This document shows, in pieces, positions 1 to 9,126 of a DNA stretch of 64,000 nucleotides. This DNA is from Actinoallomurus liliacearum (GTDB lineage: Bacteria > Actinomycetota > Actinomycetes > Streptosporangiales > Streptosporangiaceae), in NCBI RefSeq assembly GCF_039542035.1, contig NZ_BAABHJ010000001.1:434001-498000 (forward strand). The letters run 5' to 3'. The position numbers and the translations under genes were made by a program. Each line of letters begins with the position of its first letter. Position 1 is the first letter of the stretch. A model generated the notes under the pieces. It made no database searches. It saw only the letters and a program-made list of their open reading frames with translations, and was not told the DNA's origin.

Positions 1-1
1 C

Positions 2-628
2 CAGCCGCTGGTGCGCACCGCACTGCAGATGGTCATCACCGACGCACCCGACATCGAGGTCGTCGGAGAGGCCGGAAACGGCGCCGAGGCGGTCGAGCTG
101 GCCGGAAGCCTCGAGCCGGATGTCGTCGTGATGGACATCCGCATGCCCGGGATGGACGGGATCGAGGCGACTCGGCGGATCACCGCCGACGGCGGATCGA
201 CGCACGTCGTCGTCCTCACCACGTTCGACGACGACGACTACGTCTACGGTGCCCTGCGCGCCGGTGCGGCCGGGTTCCTCGTCAAGGACATGGCGCTGGA
301 CGACATCCTCACCGCCATCCGCGTCGTCGCCGCCGGGGACGGTCTGATCGCGCCGAGCGTCACGCGCCGCCTGATCGAGGAGTTCGCCGACCGCCCGGGA
401 CCCGTTCCCGGACGGCGCACGCTCAACGGCATCACCGAACGCGAGCACGAGGTGCTGACCCTCGTCGGACGCGGCCTGTCCAACGCCGAGATCGCGGCCG
501 AGCTGGTCATCAGCGTGGCGACCGTCAAGACCTACGTGACCCGGCTGCTGACCAAGCTGGACGCCCGCGACCGGGTGCAGCTCGTCATCATCGCCTACGA
601 GACCGGCCTGGTGACCGCGGCGCATTGA
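2..628 (+). CDS. NarL/FixJ-family response regulator, 5' end outside window
   Basis: DNA-binding response regulator, the output half of a two-component system. The frame is open from base 2, so the first residues (the acidic pair and start codon) lie outside the window. The receiver domain carries the phospho-acceptor Asp in VVVMDIRMPG (codon near 134), the switch Thr in VVVLTTFDD and the Lys in GFLVKDM. A LuxR-type helix-turn-helix follows (ITEREHEVLTLVGRGLSNAEIAAEL ... SVATVKTYV in two stretches, about 430-570). The sensor kinase should lie upstream. The stop codon almost touches the end of an insertion-sequence remnant, but the C-terminus has normal length for the family, so the gene looks intact. 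Target genes cannot be inferred. Confidence 0.93.
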   Translation, partial: QPLVRTALQMVITDAPDIEVVGEAGNGAEAVELAGSLEPDVVVMDIRMPGMDGIEATRRITADGGSTHVVVLTTFDDDDYVYGALRAGAAGFLVKDMALDDILTAIRVVAAGDGLIAPSVTRRLIEEFADRPGPVPGRRTLNGITEREHEVLTLVGRGLSNAEIAAELVISVATVKTYVTRLLTKLDARDRVQLVIIAYETGLVTAAH

Positions 629-1602
629 CGTCCTCCCCCATCTGAAGATGGGGGATTCCAGACCCGATCTCTACCCTGGAGATGAAGACAGGTTGAGGTT
701 CGCGGTTCATGGCCCCGCCCAGCGGCTGAAGGGCTCCCCGCGCTGTCACCGTCCGTCCGACGGCGAGGTCTCTGATGTTCTTGGCCGCGTTCACATCCGC
801 GTGATCGACATGCCCGCAGGCGCGACAACGGAAGACCGCTTGGCTCTCACGGTTCTCCGCAGCGCGATGCCCGCAGGCATGACAGGTCTGAGACGTGTAC
901 GCGGGCCTGATCTTTTCCACCCGGCCTGGTGCCTTCTGCTCCAGTCGGGTGACCAGTTGGCCCCAGCCGGCCTCGTGGATGGAGCGGTTGAGCCCGGCCT
1001 TGGCCCGTACGTTCGTGCCCGGCGCGGCGAGGGTGCCGCGCGCGGACCGCACCATGTTCTTGATCTTCAAATCCTCGACCCGGATCAGGTCATACTCGGC
1101 GGCGAGACGGGTGGAGGTCTGCTCCACCCAGTCCTTACGCCGGTCGGCCTCCCGCGCCTTGATTCGGGCGATTGTGGTCTTGACTCGTGCCCGGCGGTTC
1201 GACCCGCGCTTGGTGCGCGCGAGTCTGCGTTGCAGGCGCCGCAGGCGGGTGGCCTCGGTCTTACGCAGGCCGGGTACAGACAGCTTTTCGCCGGTGGGCA
1301 GGGCGGCGGAGACGGCCACTCCGCGATCGACGCCGACGACCTCGCCTGTGCCGGGGCCGTCGATGGATGGCGGAATCACCGCAAAGCACACATGCCAGCG
1401 GCCCGCCCGGTCCCGGTTCACCCGAAAGGACTTGGCCGAATCGGGGATTTGGCGGGACCAACGGAACCGCACCCAGCCGACCTTCGGGATCCACACCTCA
1501 CCCGTCTTGCGGGACAGCCGCCGGACATCCCAGTGTTTGCCCCGTTTGCCGACGATCCGGTAACCCTCGTGGATGCCAGCTTTGCGCCAGGTGGGCCGAC
1601 GC
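588..1602 (-). pseudogene. tnpB: 5'-truncated tnpB (RNA-guided nuclease of IS605 family)
   Basis: The C-terminal RuvC/zinc-finger part of TnpB is readable on the minus strand. It includes the RuvC-I Asp in GVDRGVAV, the RuvC-II Glu in RVEDLKIKN, a four-Cys zinc ribbon (CHACGH ... CRACGH) and the final Asp in HADVNAAKNI. About 100 N-terminal residues are missing: recognisable sequence begins at PTWRKAGIHEG near 1600 and no start codon follows from the family. The frame runs past the element's end hairpin into the response regulator gene before a stop at 588. The nuclease residues survive, but without the N-terminal domain the protein is probably inactive. Confidence 0.8.
630..1602 (-). mobile_element. 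IS200/IS605-type element remnant (right end kept, left part lost)
   Basis: The remnant holds the 3' two thirds of a tnpB gene and a terminal hairpin at 635-654, with arms CCCCCATC and GATGGGGG around a TGAA loop. This is the kind of subterminal hairpin found at the right end of IS200/IS605 elements. There is no tnpA and no left-end hairpin. Sequence similarity to TnpB stops at about 1602, exactly where the nitrilase reading frame begins, so a deletion or rearrangement has joined the two. Confidence 0.75.
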
Positions 1603-2442
1603 CCTGACCGTCGCGGCCGCGCAGATCCCGGTCGGCTGCGACCCCGAGGCCGACGGCACGGCCGTCCGGGAGATGATGACGGCGGCGAGAGCGGCGGGCG
1701 CCCGGCTCGTCCAGTTCCCCGAAGGCGCGATCTCCGGCTATCCCGGCGACCGGGCGGCGAAACAGGCCCTGTCCGGCTGGAACGTCGACTGGGCCGCCGT
1801 CCGGGAGCAACTAGAGGGCGTCGCCGCGTTGGCGGGTGAGCTCGGCCTGTGTGGGTGGTGGTCGGCGGCAACCACCGTCTGACACCCCCGAACCGGCCGC
1901 ACAACAGCCTGTACGTCATCTCCGACCAGGGTGAGCCGGTCGGCCGGTACGACAAGAGGCGGTGCTCGCACACCGAGATCGGCGACTGGTACTCCCCCGG
2001 CTTCGACGCCTGTGTGTTCGACGTCGACGGGTTCCGGTTCGGCTGTGCGCTCTGCATCGAGATCAACTTCCCGGAGCTGTTCCTCGAGTACGCCGCCTCG
2101 GGGGTCGACTGCGTGCTGTTCTCCTCGTACTCGCGGGACCCGATCTTCGAGGTCCTCGCGCGGGCGCACGCGGCCGCCGGCCTGTGGATCTCGGTGTCCG
2201 TGCCGGCGCAGTGCAGCGCCGCCATGCCGTCCGGGGTGATCGGGCCCCACGGGTACCGGCTCGGGAGCTGTGCCGGGGACGGCCGGCCCGGGCTGGTCTG
2301 CGTGCGGCTCGATCGGGGCGACCCGGCCCTCGACGTGGCGTTGCACAAGGCCCGGCCGTGGCGGGCGAGGGCGCGTGCGGGTGACCTGTACGAGACCCGC
2401 CGCGTCGACGACCCCCGCAGCGTGGCCAAGACCCGTTTCTGA
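1603..2442 (+). pseudogene. Broken carbon-nitrogen hydrolase (nitrilase superfamily)
   Basis: The N-terminal part (LTVAAAQIPVGCD, then QFPEGAISGYPGD with the catalytic-type Glu) reads in one frame to a stop at 1882. The continuation (WVVVGGNHRLTPPNRPHNSLYVI, the Lys in RYDKRRCSHTE, and the Cys in GCALCIEINFPEL) reads in another frame from about 1849 to 2442. Joining them needs a 1-2 base frame change near 1845-1850. The normal start codon is also missing; the reading frame begins at the junction with the tnpB remnant. The E-K-C triad is visible across the two frames, so an intact ancestor was a functional amidase or nitrilase. A sequencing error could explain the frameshift but not the lost start. 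Confidence 0.78.
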
Positions 2443-2587
2443 GCGTCGTCGATGCCGCGTACCGGTCTTTCACCTTGCCTGAAAGGCCGGAACGCGGGGT
2501 AGGTCTACGACCGACAGCCGGGTAAGGCCGCCGCGTCGGCGTCGGCCGGGTTCGCCGGGCGGCCGCGCGCAACGGGGGGTGCGCCGG

Positions 2588-4201
2588 ATGCGGGTGATCG
2601 TCGACCTCACGCGGTGCCAAGGGTACGGGCAGTGCGCGTTCCTCGCGCCGGACGTGTTCACCATGAACGGTCAGGAGGCGCTGCTGTACGACCCCGACGC
2701 GGACGACGCGCAGCGCGAGCACATCCTGCGGGCGGCCGCGGCCTGCCCGGTACAGGCGATCCACGTCGACCGAATGGCCACCCAGCACCGTGGGACGAGG
2801 GCCGGTCCCGCTCCCCCGGCGGTCGGTGCCGGCGACGGGTTCCGGAAGACGGGACGGATCGTGATCGTCGGCGCGTCGCTGGCCGGCGCGCGGGCCGCGG
2901 GCGTCCTCCGCCGGGACGGCTTCGCCGGCTCGCTCACCCTGATCGGCGACGAACCGTACGAGCCGTACGACCGTCCACCGCTGTCCAAGCAGGTGCTGAC
3001 GGGCCTCGCTCCGGAGGATCACACGCTGCTGCCCCGCCTGCGCGAGCTGGATGCCGAGTGGCTGCCCGGTATCGCCGCCACCGGCCTCGACCTGGCGGCC
3101 AGGAGGGTACGGCTCGCCGACGACCGGGAGGTGTCCTTCGACCGGCTGCTGATCGCGACGGGCGCGCGGGCCCGGCCGTGGCCGAACCGCCGGGAGGCGG
3201 CGCTGGAAGGGGTGCTCCCGCTGCGCGGGATGGACGAGGCGGCCCGGCTGCGGGAGCGCCTCGCGGCCGGCCCGCGCCGGGTGCTGGTCATCGGTGCGGG
3301 GTTCACCGGCTCGGAGGTCGCGTCGGTCTGCCGGGCGCTGGACCTGCCGGTGACCGTCGTGGAGCGCGGCCCGGCGCCGCTGGTCGGCGCGCTGGGCGGG
3401 GTGATCGGAGCCGTCGCGGCCGACCTGCAGCGGGAGCACGGCGTGGACCTGCGGTGCGGCGTGACGGTGGAGGCCCTGGACGGCGACGCGGACGGCCGGG
3501 TCCGGGCCGCGCGGCTCTCCGACGGGAGCACGGTGGAGGCCGACGTCGTGGTGGTCGCCCTCGGGGCGATCCGCAACGTCGAGTGGCTGCGGGACTCCGG
3601 GCTGGCCGCGGGAGTGTGGGGGGTCGCCTGCGACGCGGGCTGCCGGGCCTTCGACAGCAACGGCCTGGTGACCGATGACGTCTTCGTCGCGGGGGATGTC
3701 GCGCGCTTCCCGCATCCGGTCTACAACTACCAGTTCATGGCGCTCGAGCACTGGGGCAACGCGGTCGCCCAGGCCGAGATCGCGGCGCACAACATGATCA
3801 GCGACCAGGCGCACCGCTGGCCGCACCTTTCCCTGCCGGTGTTCTGGTCCAACCAGTTCGGGACGAACATCAAGTCCGTCGGAGTGCCGACCTTCGCCGA
3901 CGAGGTGGTCATCGCGCAGGGTTCCCTCGCGGAACGCCGGTTCGTCGCCGTCTACGGCTACCGGGGCCGGATCACGGCCGCGGTCACGTTCGACCAGGCC
4001 ATGTGGCTGGAGTTCTATCAGCGCCTGATCGAGCGCGCCGCGCCCTTCCCGCCCGAGCTCCGCACCGCCGACCGGGCCGAGGAGAGGCGGCCGGTCCCGG
4101 CCGAGGTGCCGGAGCGGCTGGAGGCGACCCAGGTCACCGTCATGGTGACGGGGCACGATCCGGCCGAACGCCGCGCCTCGCTGCTGCACGGCGACCGGTG
4201 A
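2588..4201 (+). CDS. Ferredoxin-ferredoxin reductase fusion (P450 redox partner)
   Basis: Single polypeptide carrying electrons from NAD(P)H to a P450. Residues 1-65 form a small Fe-S ferredoxin with CQGYGQC (C-x5-C) and a later AACPVQAI Cys-Pro, the pattern of 3Fe-4S P450 ferredoxins. After a short linker comes a pyridine-nucleotide-disulphide-type reductase with an FAD GxGxxG-like motif (IVIVGASLAGARAAG), an NAD(P) site (VLVIGAGFTGSEVAS) and the FAD-binding VFVAGDVAR. I chose ATG 2588, preceded by a GGGGGG run at 2574-2579, over GTG 2579. The P450 gene follows with its ribosome site just after this stop. Such fusions are known but uncommon; usually ferredoxin and reductase are separate genes. 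Confidence 0.9.
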   Translation: MRVIVDLTRCQGYGQCAFLAPDVFTMNGQEALLYDPDADDAQREHILRAAAACPVQAIHVDRMATQHRGTRAGPAPPAVGAGDGFRKTGRIVIVGASLAGARAAGVLRRDGFAGSLTLIGDEPYEPYDRPPLSKQVLTGLAPEDHTLLPRLRELDAEWLPGIAATGLDLAARRVRLADDREVSFDRLLIATGARARPWPNRREAALEGVLPLRGMDEAARLRERLAAGPRRVLVIGAGFTGSEVASVCRALDLPVTVVERGPAPLVGALGGVIGAVAADLQREHGVDLRCGVTVEALDGDADGRVRAARLSDGSTVEADVVVVALGAIRNVEWLRDSGLAAGVWGVACDAGCRAFDSNGLVTDDVFVAGDVARFPHPVYNYQFMALEHWGNAVAQAEIAAHNMISDQAHRWPHLSLPVFWSNQFGTNIKSVGVPTFADEVVIAQGSLAERRFVAVYGYRGRITAAVTFDQAMWLEFYQRLIERAAPFPPELRTADRAEERRPVPAEVPERLEATQVTVMVTGHDPAERRASLLHGDR

Positions 4202-4224
4202 ACGAGTCAGAAGGAGGTGCCGCC

Positions 4225-5463
4225 GTGGCGCCGATCAGCGTCTTCGACCAGATCCTCGATCCGGCCAACCGCGCCGACCCGTACCCGCTGTACGCCGAGT
4301 TGCGCAGGACCCCGGTGTCCCGGCAGGAGGACGGACTCTACGTCGTCAGCGGGTACGACGAGATCGTCGCGCTGCTGCACGATCCGCGCGTCAGCTCGAC
4401 CCGCCGGAACGTCCCGCAGCCTGGTGAGCCCGGATCGGGGGACGTCGCGGCGGTGCTGCCGCCCTCCTTCATCAACACCGACCCGCCCGAGCACGACCGG
4501 CTCCGTCGCCTGGCGATGCGTCACTTCGGCCCGCCGCGTTCGCCGCACCTGGTGGAGAGCCTGCGGCCGGAGATGCTCCGCGTGGTCACGGAGTTGATCG
4601 ACGATGTCGCGTCCCGGGCGCGCATCGACATCGTCGACGACATCGCCTACCCGTTCCCGGTCACGGTGATCTGCCGGATCCTCGGGGTGCCGCGCGAGGA
4701 CGAGGCGCGGTTCCACGAGTGGGCCGACGCGGTGGTGGAGTCGCTCGATCCCCGGGAGAAGGGTCTGGCGGAGCGGATGCGGCGACGGCACGCCGCAGTG
4801 AGCGAACTGCATCGATACCTCGGCGGGATCACCGATGAGCGCCGCGAGAGGCCCGGGGACGACCTGCTCTCCGGCCTCGCCACCGACGAGGGCCCGGAGG
4901 GGGCGATGTCCCCGGTCGAGGTGGTGGCCACCGCCACGCTGCTGCTGATCGCCGGCCATGAGACGACGGTCAATCTGATCACCAACGGGATGCTCACCCT
5001 GCTGCGTCACCCGGAGGTGCTCGATCGGCTGCGGCACGAGCCGGGCCTGGCCGTCTCCACGGTCGAGGAGCTGCTCCGGTACGAGCCTCCCGTGCACTTC
5101 CTCTCCTCACGGATCGCCCTGGATGACATCGAGCTCGGCGGGACCACCATCCCGAAGGGCTCGCCCATCGCCGTGGCGCTCGCGGCGGGGAGCCGCGATC
5201 CGGCGCACGTGCCCGACCCCGACCGTTTCGACCCGGATCGCCAGTACACGGAGCACCTGGGGTTCGGCGGCGGCGTCCACTACTGCTTCGGTGCTCCGCT
5301 CGCCCGGCTGGAGACGCAGATCGCCCTCACCGAGCTGGCGAAGCGGCTGAAGAATCCCCGCGTCGTGGCCGACCCGCCGCCGTACCGTCCGAGCGCCGAA
5401 CTGCGCGGGCCCCGCCACCTCCTCGTCGACGTCGACGGCGTGGCGGACCCGGAGCACGGCTGA
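4225..5463 (+). CDS. Cytochrome P450
   Basis: Bacterial class I P450 of 412 residues, inserting oxygen into a small-molecule substrate. The I-helix signature AGHETT, the ExxR motif in EELLRYEPP and the haem-ligand loop FGGGVHYCFGAPLARLE are all present. The start is GTG 4225 because AAGGAGGT at 4211-4218 sits six bases upstream; the GTG at 4198 overlaps the previous stop and has no such site. It is co-transcribed with the ferredoxin-reductase fusion, which is its probable electron donor. The substrate is unknown. Nothing else nearby looks like a pathway partner except the broken nitrilase gene upstream. Confidence 0.95.
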   Translation: MAPISVFDQILDPANRADPYPLYAELRRTPVSRQEDGLYVVSGYDEIVALLHDPRVSSTRRNVPQPGEPGSGDVAAVLPPSFINTDPPEHDRLRRLAMRHFGPPRSPHLVESLRPEMLRVVTELIDDVASRARIDIVDDIAYPFPVTVICRILGVPREDEARFHEWADAVVESLDPREKGLAERMRRRHAAVSELHRYLGGITDERRERPGDDLLSGLATDEGPEGAMSPVEVVATATLLLIAGHETTVNLITNGMLTLLRHPEVLDRLRHEPGLAVSTVEELLRYEPPVHFLSSRIALDDIELGGTTIPKGSPIAVALAAGSRDPAHVPDPDRFDPDRQYTEHLGFGGGVHYCFGAPLARLETQIALTELAKRLKNPRVVADPPPYRPSAELRGPRHLLVDVDGVADPEHG

Positions 5464-5547
5464 TGCCCCGGTACGCGTGGCACCGGGGCATCACGGGGAG
5501 CCGGGTCCGGGTGACCGGGTGAGCCCGCCGACGCGGCGGGCTCACCC
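5462..5547. terminator. Two strong hairpins between convergent P450 and GH92 genes
   Basis: Hairpin 1: arms 5462-5472 (GATGCCCCGGT) and 5482-5492, 11 bp perfect, overlapping the P450 stop codon. Hairpin 2: arms 5517-5530 and 5534-5547, 14 bp perfect with a 3-base loop, ending just before the GH92 stop codon. There is no U-tract, as is usual for GC-rich actinomycete terminators. They probably serve both strands. Confidence 0.75.
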
Positions 5548-5555
5548 GGATCGGA

Positions 5556-8500
5556 TCAGGCGAACGCCCAGGCGAAGACGTGCAGCGATCCTCCGCTGGA
5601 CGGCGTGTTGAGGGTCACGCCCTTGACCTGCTTGCTCGCGTCGAGCGCGATCGGCGTGGCCGCGAACACGTAGATGTTGATCTTCTGGTTGCCGCCGTCG
5701 GAGGTGTTCCGGTACGGCGTCTTGGCGACGGTCGCGTTGCCGAACTTCGGCGGGTAGGCGTCGGCGCCGAGCGCCCAGTCGCTGAACTCCAGCTTGGCCG
5801 TTGCCGTCGACCCGTCGGTGTAGGTGATCGTCACCGTCGACGAGGCGTCGCCGTTGCCGGCCGCGCCGAGGAAGGCGAGCTTCGACGCGCCGCTCGGGGC
5901 GGTCGGCAGGCCGACGACCTGACCGTTCGCCTGGACGTTGTCGAGCTGACCGGGCGTTCGGTTCGGCCAGGTGAAGGTGAAGCCGTTCCACGCCACCGGC
6001 TGCCCCGGCTTGAGTCCGGCCGCCGCCAGGGCCTGCGCGGAGTAGCTCCAGCCGCCGCCGTCGAAGTTGGCCGTCCCCGCCTTGCCGTCGTCGGAGATGC
6101 CGGCGTTGTTCTGGTACCACTCGATCGTGCCGCGCTTCGCGACGTTCAGCGAGATGCCGGTGGTGCCCACCGACTGCCCGGAGGCGGTCAGCTCGAACGG
6201 CACCGAGTAGTAGTCCAGCTTCTGGTCGGCGGCCACCGACACGGTGACCCTCTGGTCGGCGTGCCCGGCGTCGGCGACCTTCAGCGTGCCGGAGGACGGC
6301 GTGACGGTGATGCCCGCCGGCGGTTTCGCGGTCCAGGTGACGGTGTCACCCGCGCCGACGGCCTGCACGCGCAGGGTGGCCTCGGTGGAGCCGCCGGGCT
6401 CGACCGACGCGGTGCCCGGCTGGAGCGCCGACAGGAACGGCCGCGCGCCCGTGCCGAAGGACGGCGGCGCGTCCTTCGGGTCGCTGCCGAACTTCGTGTT
6501 CGGCTGCGCGCCGAGCGTGTAGTCCAGCTTTCCGCCGGAGGCCACGAAGGACTCGGGCAGCCAGGCGCGGCTCGTCGCCTTGCCGCCGACCTTGAGCGAC
6601 TGGACGTACTTGTTGGTGTCGGAGGCTCCCGGCGCGTTGATCGTGATCTTCTGGCCGCTCGACCGCTTGATCGTGATCTGCGGGAACTCCGGGCTGTTCA
6701 GCACCATCTCGGCGCGGCCCGGGACCGCCGGGTACATGCCGAGTCCGGCGAACACCCGCCACGCCGACATCGTGCCGAGGTCGTCGTTGCCGACCAGCCC
6801 GTTCGGGGTGGACTTGAACAGCTCGGTACGGGCCCGCGCGACGACGTCCTGGGTCTTGTACGGCTGCCCGGCCCAGACGTACAGCCACGGGGACTGCAGG
6901 GACGGCTCGTTGCCGAGGTAGGCGTACGCCTCGTGCGAGCCGGCGTTGAGCTTGGTGAAGAACGTGTCGAGCCGCTTGACCGCCTGGTCCCGGCCGCCCA
7001 TCGCGTTGAACAGCCCGGCCACGTCCTCGTAGACCATCCAGTGGTACTGCGCGCCGTTGCCCTCGACGTACCAGTTGGAGTCGGCGGGGTCGAACGGCGT
7101 GAGGAACGAACCGTCGCCGAAGCGCGGCTGGATCCAGTCGTTCAACGGGTTGTAGATCGTCTCCCAGCCGTGCGCCCGCTTCATGAACTCCTGGTAGGTG
7201 TCCTTCTCCCCCAGGCGCTGGGCGAGCTGGGCGATGCCGAAGTCGGCCATGCCGTACTCCAGCGTGGTCGCCGGGTCGCCCGGCACGTAGCCGAGCTTGA
7301 GGTAGTCGGCGTTGCCGGGGCGTTCGGTGTATCCGGTGGCCTTGTCCTCGCCGACGCGGTTCGCGCCCTTGACCATGGCGGCCAGCGCGCCGTTCGCGTC
7401 GAAGTTCCGGGCGCCGAAGGCGTACATCGTCGCGATGATCGAGTGGTACGGGTCGCCGTTCATCACGCCGGTGATGGTGTTCTGGTGCGACCAGCGGTCC
7501 CACACGTCGCCGACGGAGTGCGCGTCGTTGTACATCGACTGGGCGATGTCCGCGCCGACGTCCGGGGCGAGCAGCGCGATGAGCTGCGCCTCACTGCGGT
7601 AGATGTCCCACCCGGAGAAGGTCGCGTACTGGTGGTGGCCCTTCTTGACCTTGTGGGTGCGGTAGTCGAACCCGGTGTAGGTGCCGTCCACGTCGTCGAA
7701 GACGTACGGCTGCAGCATGGCGTGGTAGAGCGCGGTGTAGAAGGTCCGCAGCCGGTCGGCGGCGCCGCCGCCGACCTGGATCTGCCCGAGCCGCTTGTTC
7801 CACGCGGCCCGCGCGGCGGACCGTACGGAGTCGAAGCCCCGACCGCCGATCTCCTTCTTCAGGTTCTGCTTCGCGCCGTCGATGCTCACGTACGACACCG
7901 CGGTGCGCATCTGCACCGGCTTGGCCTTGCTGGTGTCGAACTGCAGATAGACGCCCGATCCTGGGCCCTTGACGGTGACGTCCCCGGTCAGGGCCTGCGC
8001 GGAGCGCTGCGGCATCGGCCTGCCCTCGGGGCCGTTGTTGAGCCGCCCGAAGGTCTTCCGCGTCTGCTGGGGCACCTTCGCCGGGGCGCTGCCGCGCACC
8101 GCGTCCTCGCCGGGCTCGACCGAGTCGTCCTTCCACGTGCCGTACGCCTGGAAGGGCCGGTCGAAGGTCGCGGTGAAGTAGACGTAGTACTTGGTGTCCG
8201 CGCCGCAGAACCCCCCGGTCTTCGCCCAGCCCGAGACGGTATTGCCCTTGACGGTGGCCTCGGCGTCGTCCACGCCGTTGATCGACCCCGTCACGTTGAG
8301 GAGCAGCGTGCCCACCTTGTCCGTCGGGAAGGTGAACCGTGCGACGCCGGCCCGTTGCGTCGCGGTCAGCTCCGTCTTCACGCCGCTGTCGAGCGTCACG
8401 GCGTACGACCCCGGGGCGGCCTGCTCGTTCTCATGCTTGAAGGTCTGTACGTAGTCGGTGCCGTGGGTCGCCGGCGAGTTCTTGATCGGCCCGGAGAACG

Positions 8501-8843
8501 GGATGACGGGGAAGTCCTGCGCGCCCGTACAGCCCGGCCCGGAGATGTGGGTCATGCTGAAGCCGCGCAGGCGGTTGTCCTCGTACTTGTAGCCGCCGCC
8601 GGACGAACGGACGGTGTCGGGGCTCCACTGCATCATCCCGAACGGCGCGACGGCGCCGGGGAAGTTCATCCCGGCGCCGCCGCCGTGCCCGAAGTCGGGC
8701 CCGCCGTCCTGGGTCCCGACGAACGGATTGACGTAGGAGGCGAGATCGGGGGCCGCCGCGTGGGCCGGCAGGGCGGGGAGGGCCAGGGAGGTCAAGGCGA
8801 GGCCGAGCAGGCTCGCCAATCGAGGGCGGACGCGTCTGAACAC
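5556..8843 (-). CDS. Secreted GH92 alpha-mannosidase
   Basis: Exo-acting glycoside hydrolase family 92 enzyme of 1095 residues, a calcium-dependent alpha-mannosidase family that trims mannans and N-glycan-like material outside the cell. A signal peptide is obvious (MFRRVRPRLASLLGLALTSL, then cleavage after PAHA). Family motifs are VNPFVGTQDGGPDFGHGG at the N-terminus, TFSGWDIYRSEAQL in the catalytic barrel, and the GNDDLGTMSAWRVFAGLG active-site region. The last 300 residues add a NEW3-like and another beta-sandwich domain. Start GTG 8843 follows GAGGAG by six bases. The gene is monocistronic, with an operator-like palindrome in its promoter, so it is probably repressed until sugar is available. 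The exact linkage specificity is not readable. Confidence 0.93.
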   Translation of the reverse strand: MFRRVRPRLASLLGLALTSLALPALPAHAAAPDLASYVNPFVGTQDGGPDFGHGGGAGMNFPGAVAPFGMMQWSPDTVRSSGGGYKYEDNRLRGFSMTHISGPGCTGAQDFPVIPFSGPIKNSPATHGTDYVQTFKHENEQAAPGSYAVTLDSGVKTELTATQRAGVARFTFPTDKVGTLLLNVTGSINGVDDAEATVKGNTVSGWAKTGGFCGADTKYYVYFTATFDRPFQAYGTWKDDSVEPGEDAVRGSAPAKVPQQTRKTFGRLNNGPEGRPMPQRSAQALTGDVTVKGPGSGVYLQFDTSKAKPVQMRTAVSYVSIDGAKQNLKKEIGGRGFDSVRSAARAAWNKRLGQIQVGGGAADRLRTFYTALYHAMLQPYVFDDVDGTYTGFDYRTHKVKKGHHQYATFSGWDIYRSEAQLIALLAPDVGADIAQSMYNDAHSVGDVWDRWSHQNTITGVMNGDPYHSIIATMYAFGARNFDANGALAAMVKGANRVGEDKATGYTERPGNADYLKLGYVPGDPATTLEYGMADFGIAQLAQRLGEKDTYQEFMKRAHGWETIYNPLNDWIQPRFGDGSFLTPFDPADSNWYVEGNGAQYHWMVYEDVAGLFNAMGGRDQAVKRLDTFFTKLNAGSHEAYAYLGNEPSLQSPWLYVWAGQPYKTQDVVARARTELFKSTPNGLVGNDDLGTMSAWRVFAGLGMYPAVPGRAEMVLNSPEFPQITIKRSSGQKITINAPGASDTNKYVQSLKVGGKATSRAWLPESFVASGGKLDYTLGAQPNTKFGSDPKDAPPSFGTGARPFLSALQPGTASVEPGGSTEATLRVQAVGAGDTVTWTAKPPAGITVTPSSGTLKVADAGHADQRVTVSVAADQKLDYYSVPFELTASGQSVGTTGISLNVAKRGTIEWYQNNAGISDDGKAGTANFDGGGWSYSAQALAAAGLKPGQPVAWNGFTFTWPNRTPGQLDNVQANGQVVGLPTAPSGASKLAFLGAAGNGDASSTVTITYTDGSTATAKLEFSDWALGADAYPPKFGNATVAKTPYRNTSDGGNQKINIYVFAATPIALDASKQVKGVTLNTPSSGGSLHVFAWAFA

Positions 8844-8901
8844 AGCTGCTCCTCTGGGGGGAGGTCACAGGGCGCGCTGGCGGAGGACCATCGCAGTGCC
8901 A

Positions 8902-8934
8902 TGACAACGTTGTCACGGCTACCGGCATTGTCAA
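8902..8934 (-). promoter_or_regulatory. GH92 promoter with LacI-type operator
   Basis: A perfect 14-bp palindrome TGACAACGTTGTCA with a central CG (8902-8915) is typical of LacI/GalR-family operators of actinomycete sugar genes. On the minus strand a consensus -35 TTGACA lies at 8934-8929, and a 17-bp spacer puts the weak -10 inside the palindrome, an arrangement that suits repression. No LacI-family gene is in this window. Confidence 0.55.
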
Positions 8935-9126
8935 CGTCCGTCACTGCGGAGTCAATGGTCAAAACCGGTCACAAGTGCATCAACCAGTCACTTGACCGCG
9001 CTGCCCACTGATCGGCTCACTCCGAACGCGAGCCTCGCCGAACGCGCCGTGGACCGCGGACAAGCCGCGCCGTCCCGGTGCGCAGCCCGGCAGGGTCCGG
9101 TCACCGACCCGGTACGGTTCGGGGCC

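Noticed and set aside
588..2429. A 613-codon minus-strand ORF spanning the nitrilase region
   Set aside because: Only the part below about 1602 is TnpB; the rest is the antisense of the broken nitrilase gene.
5580..9011. A 1143-codon plus-strand ORF opposite the GH92 gene
   Set aside because: It is a shadow frame of the high-GC minus-strand mannosidase; composition is Arg/Val/Gly/His-rich with no domain.
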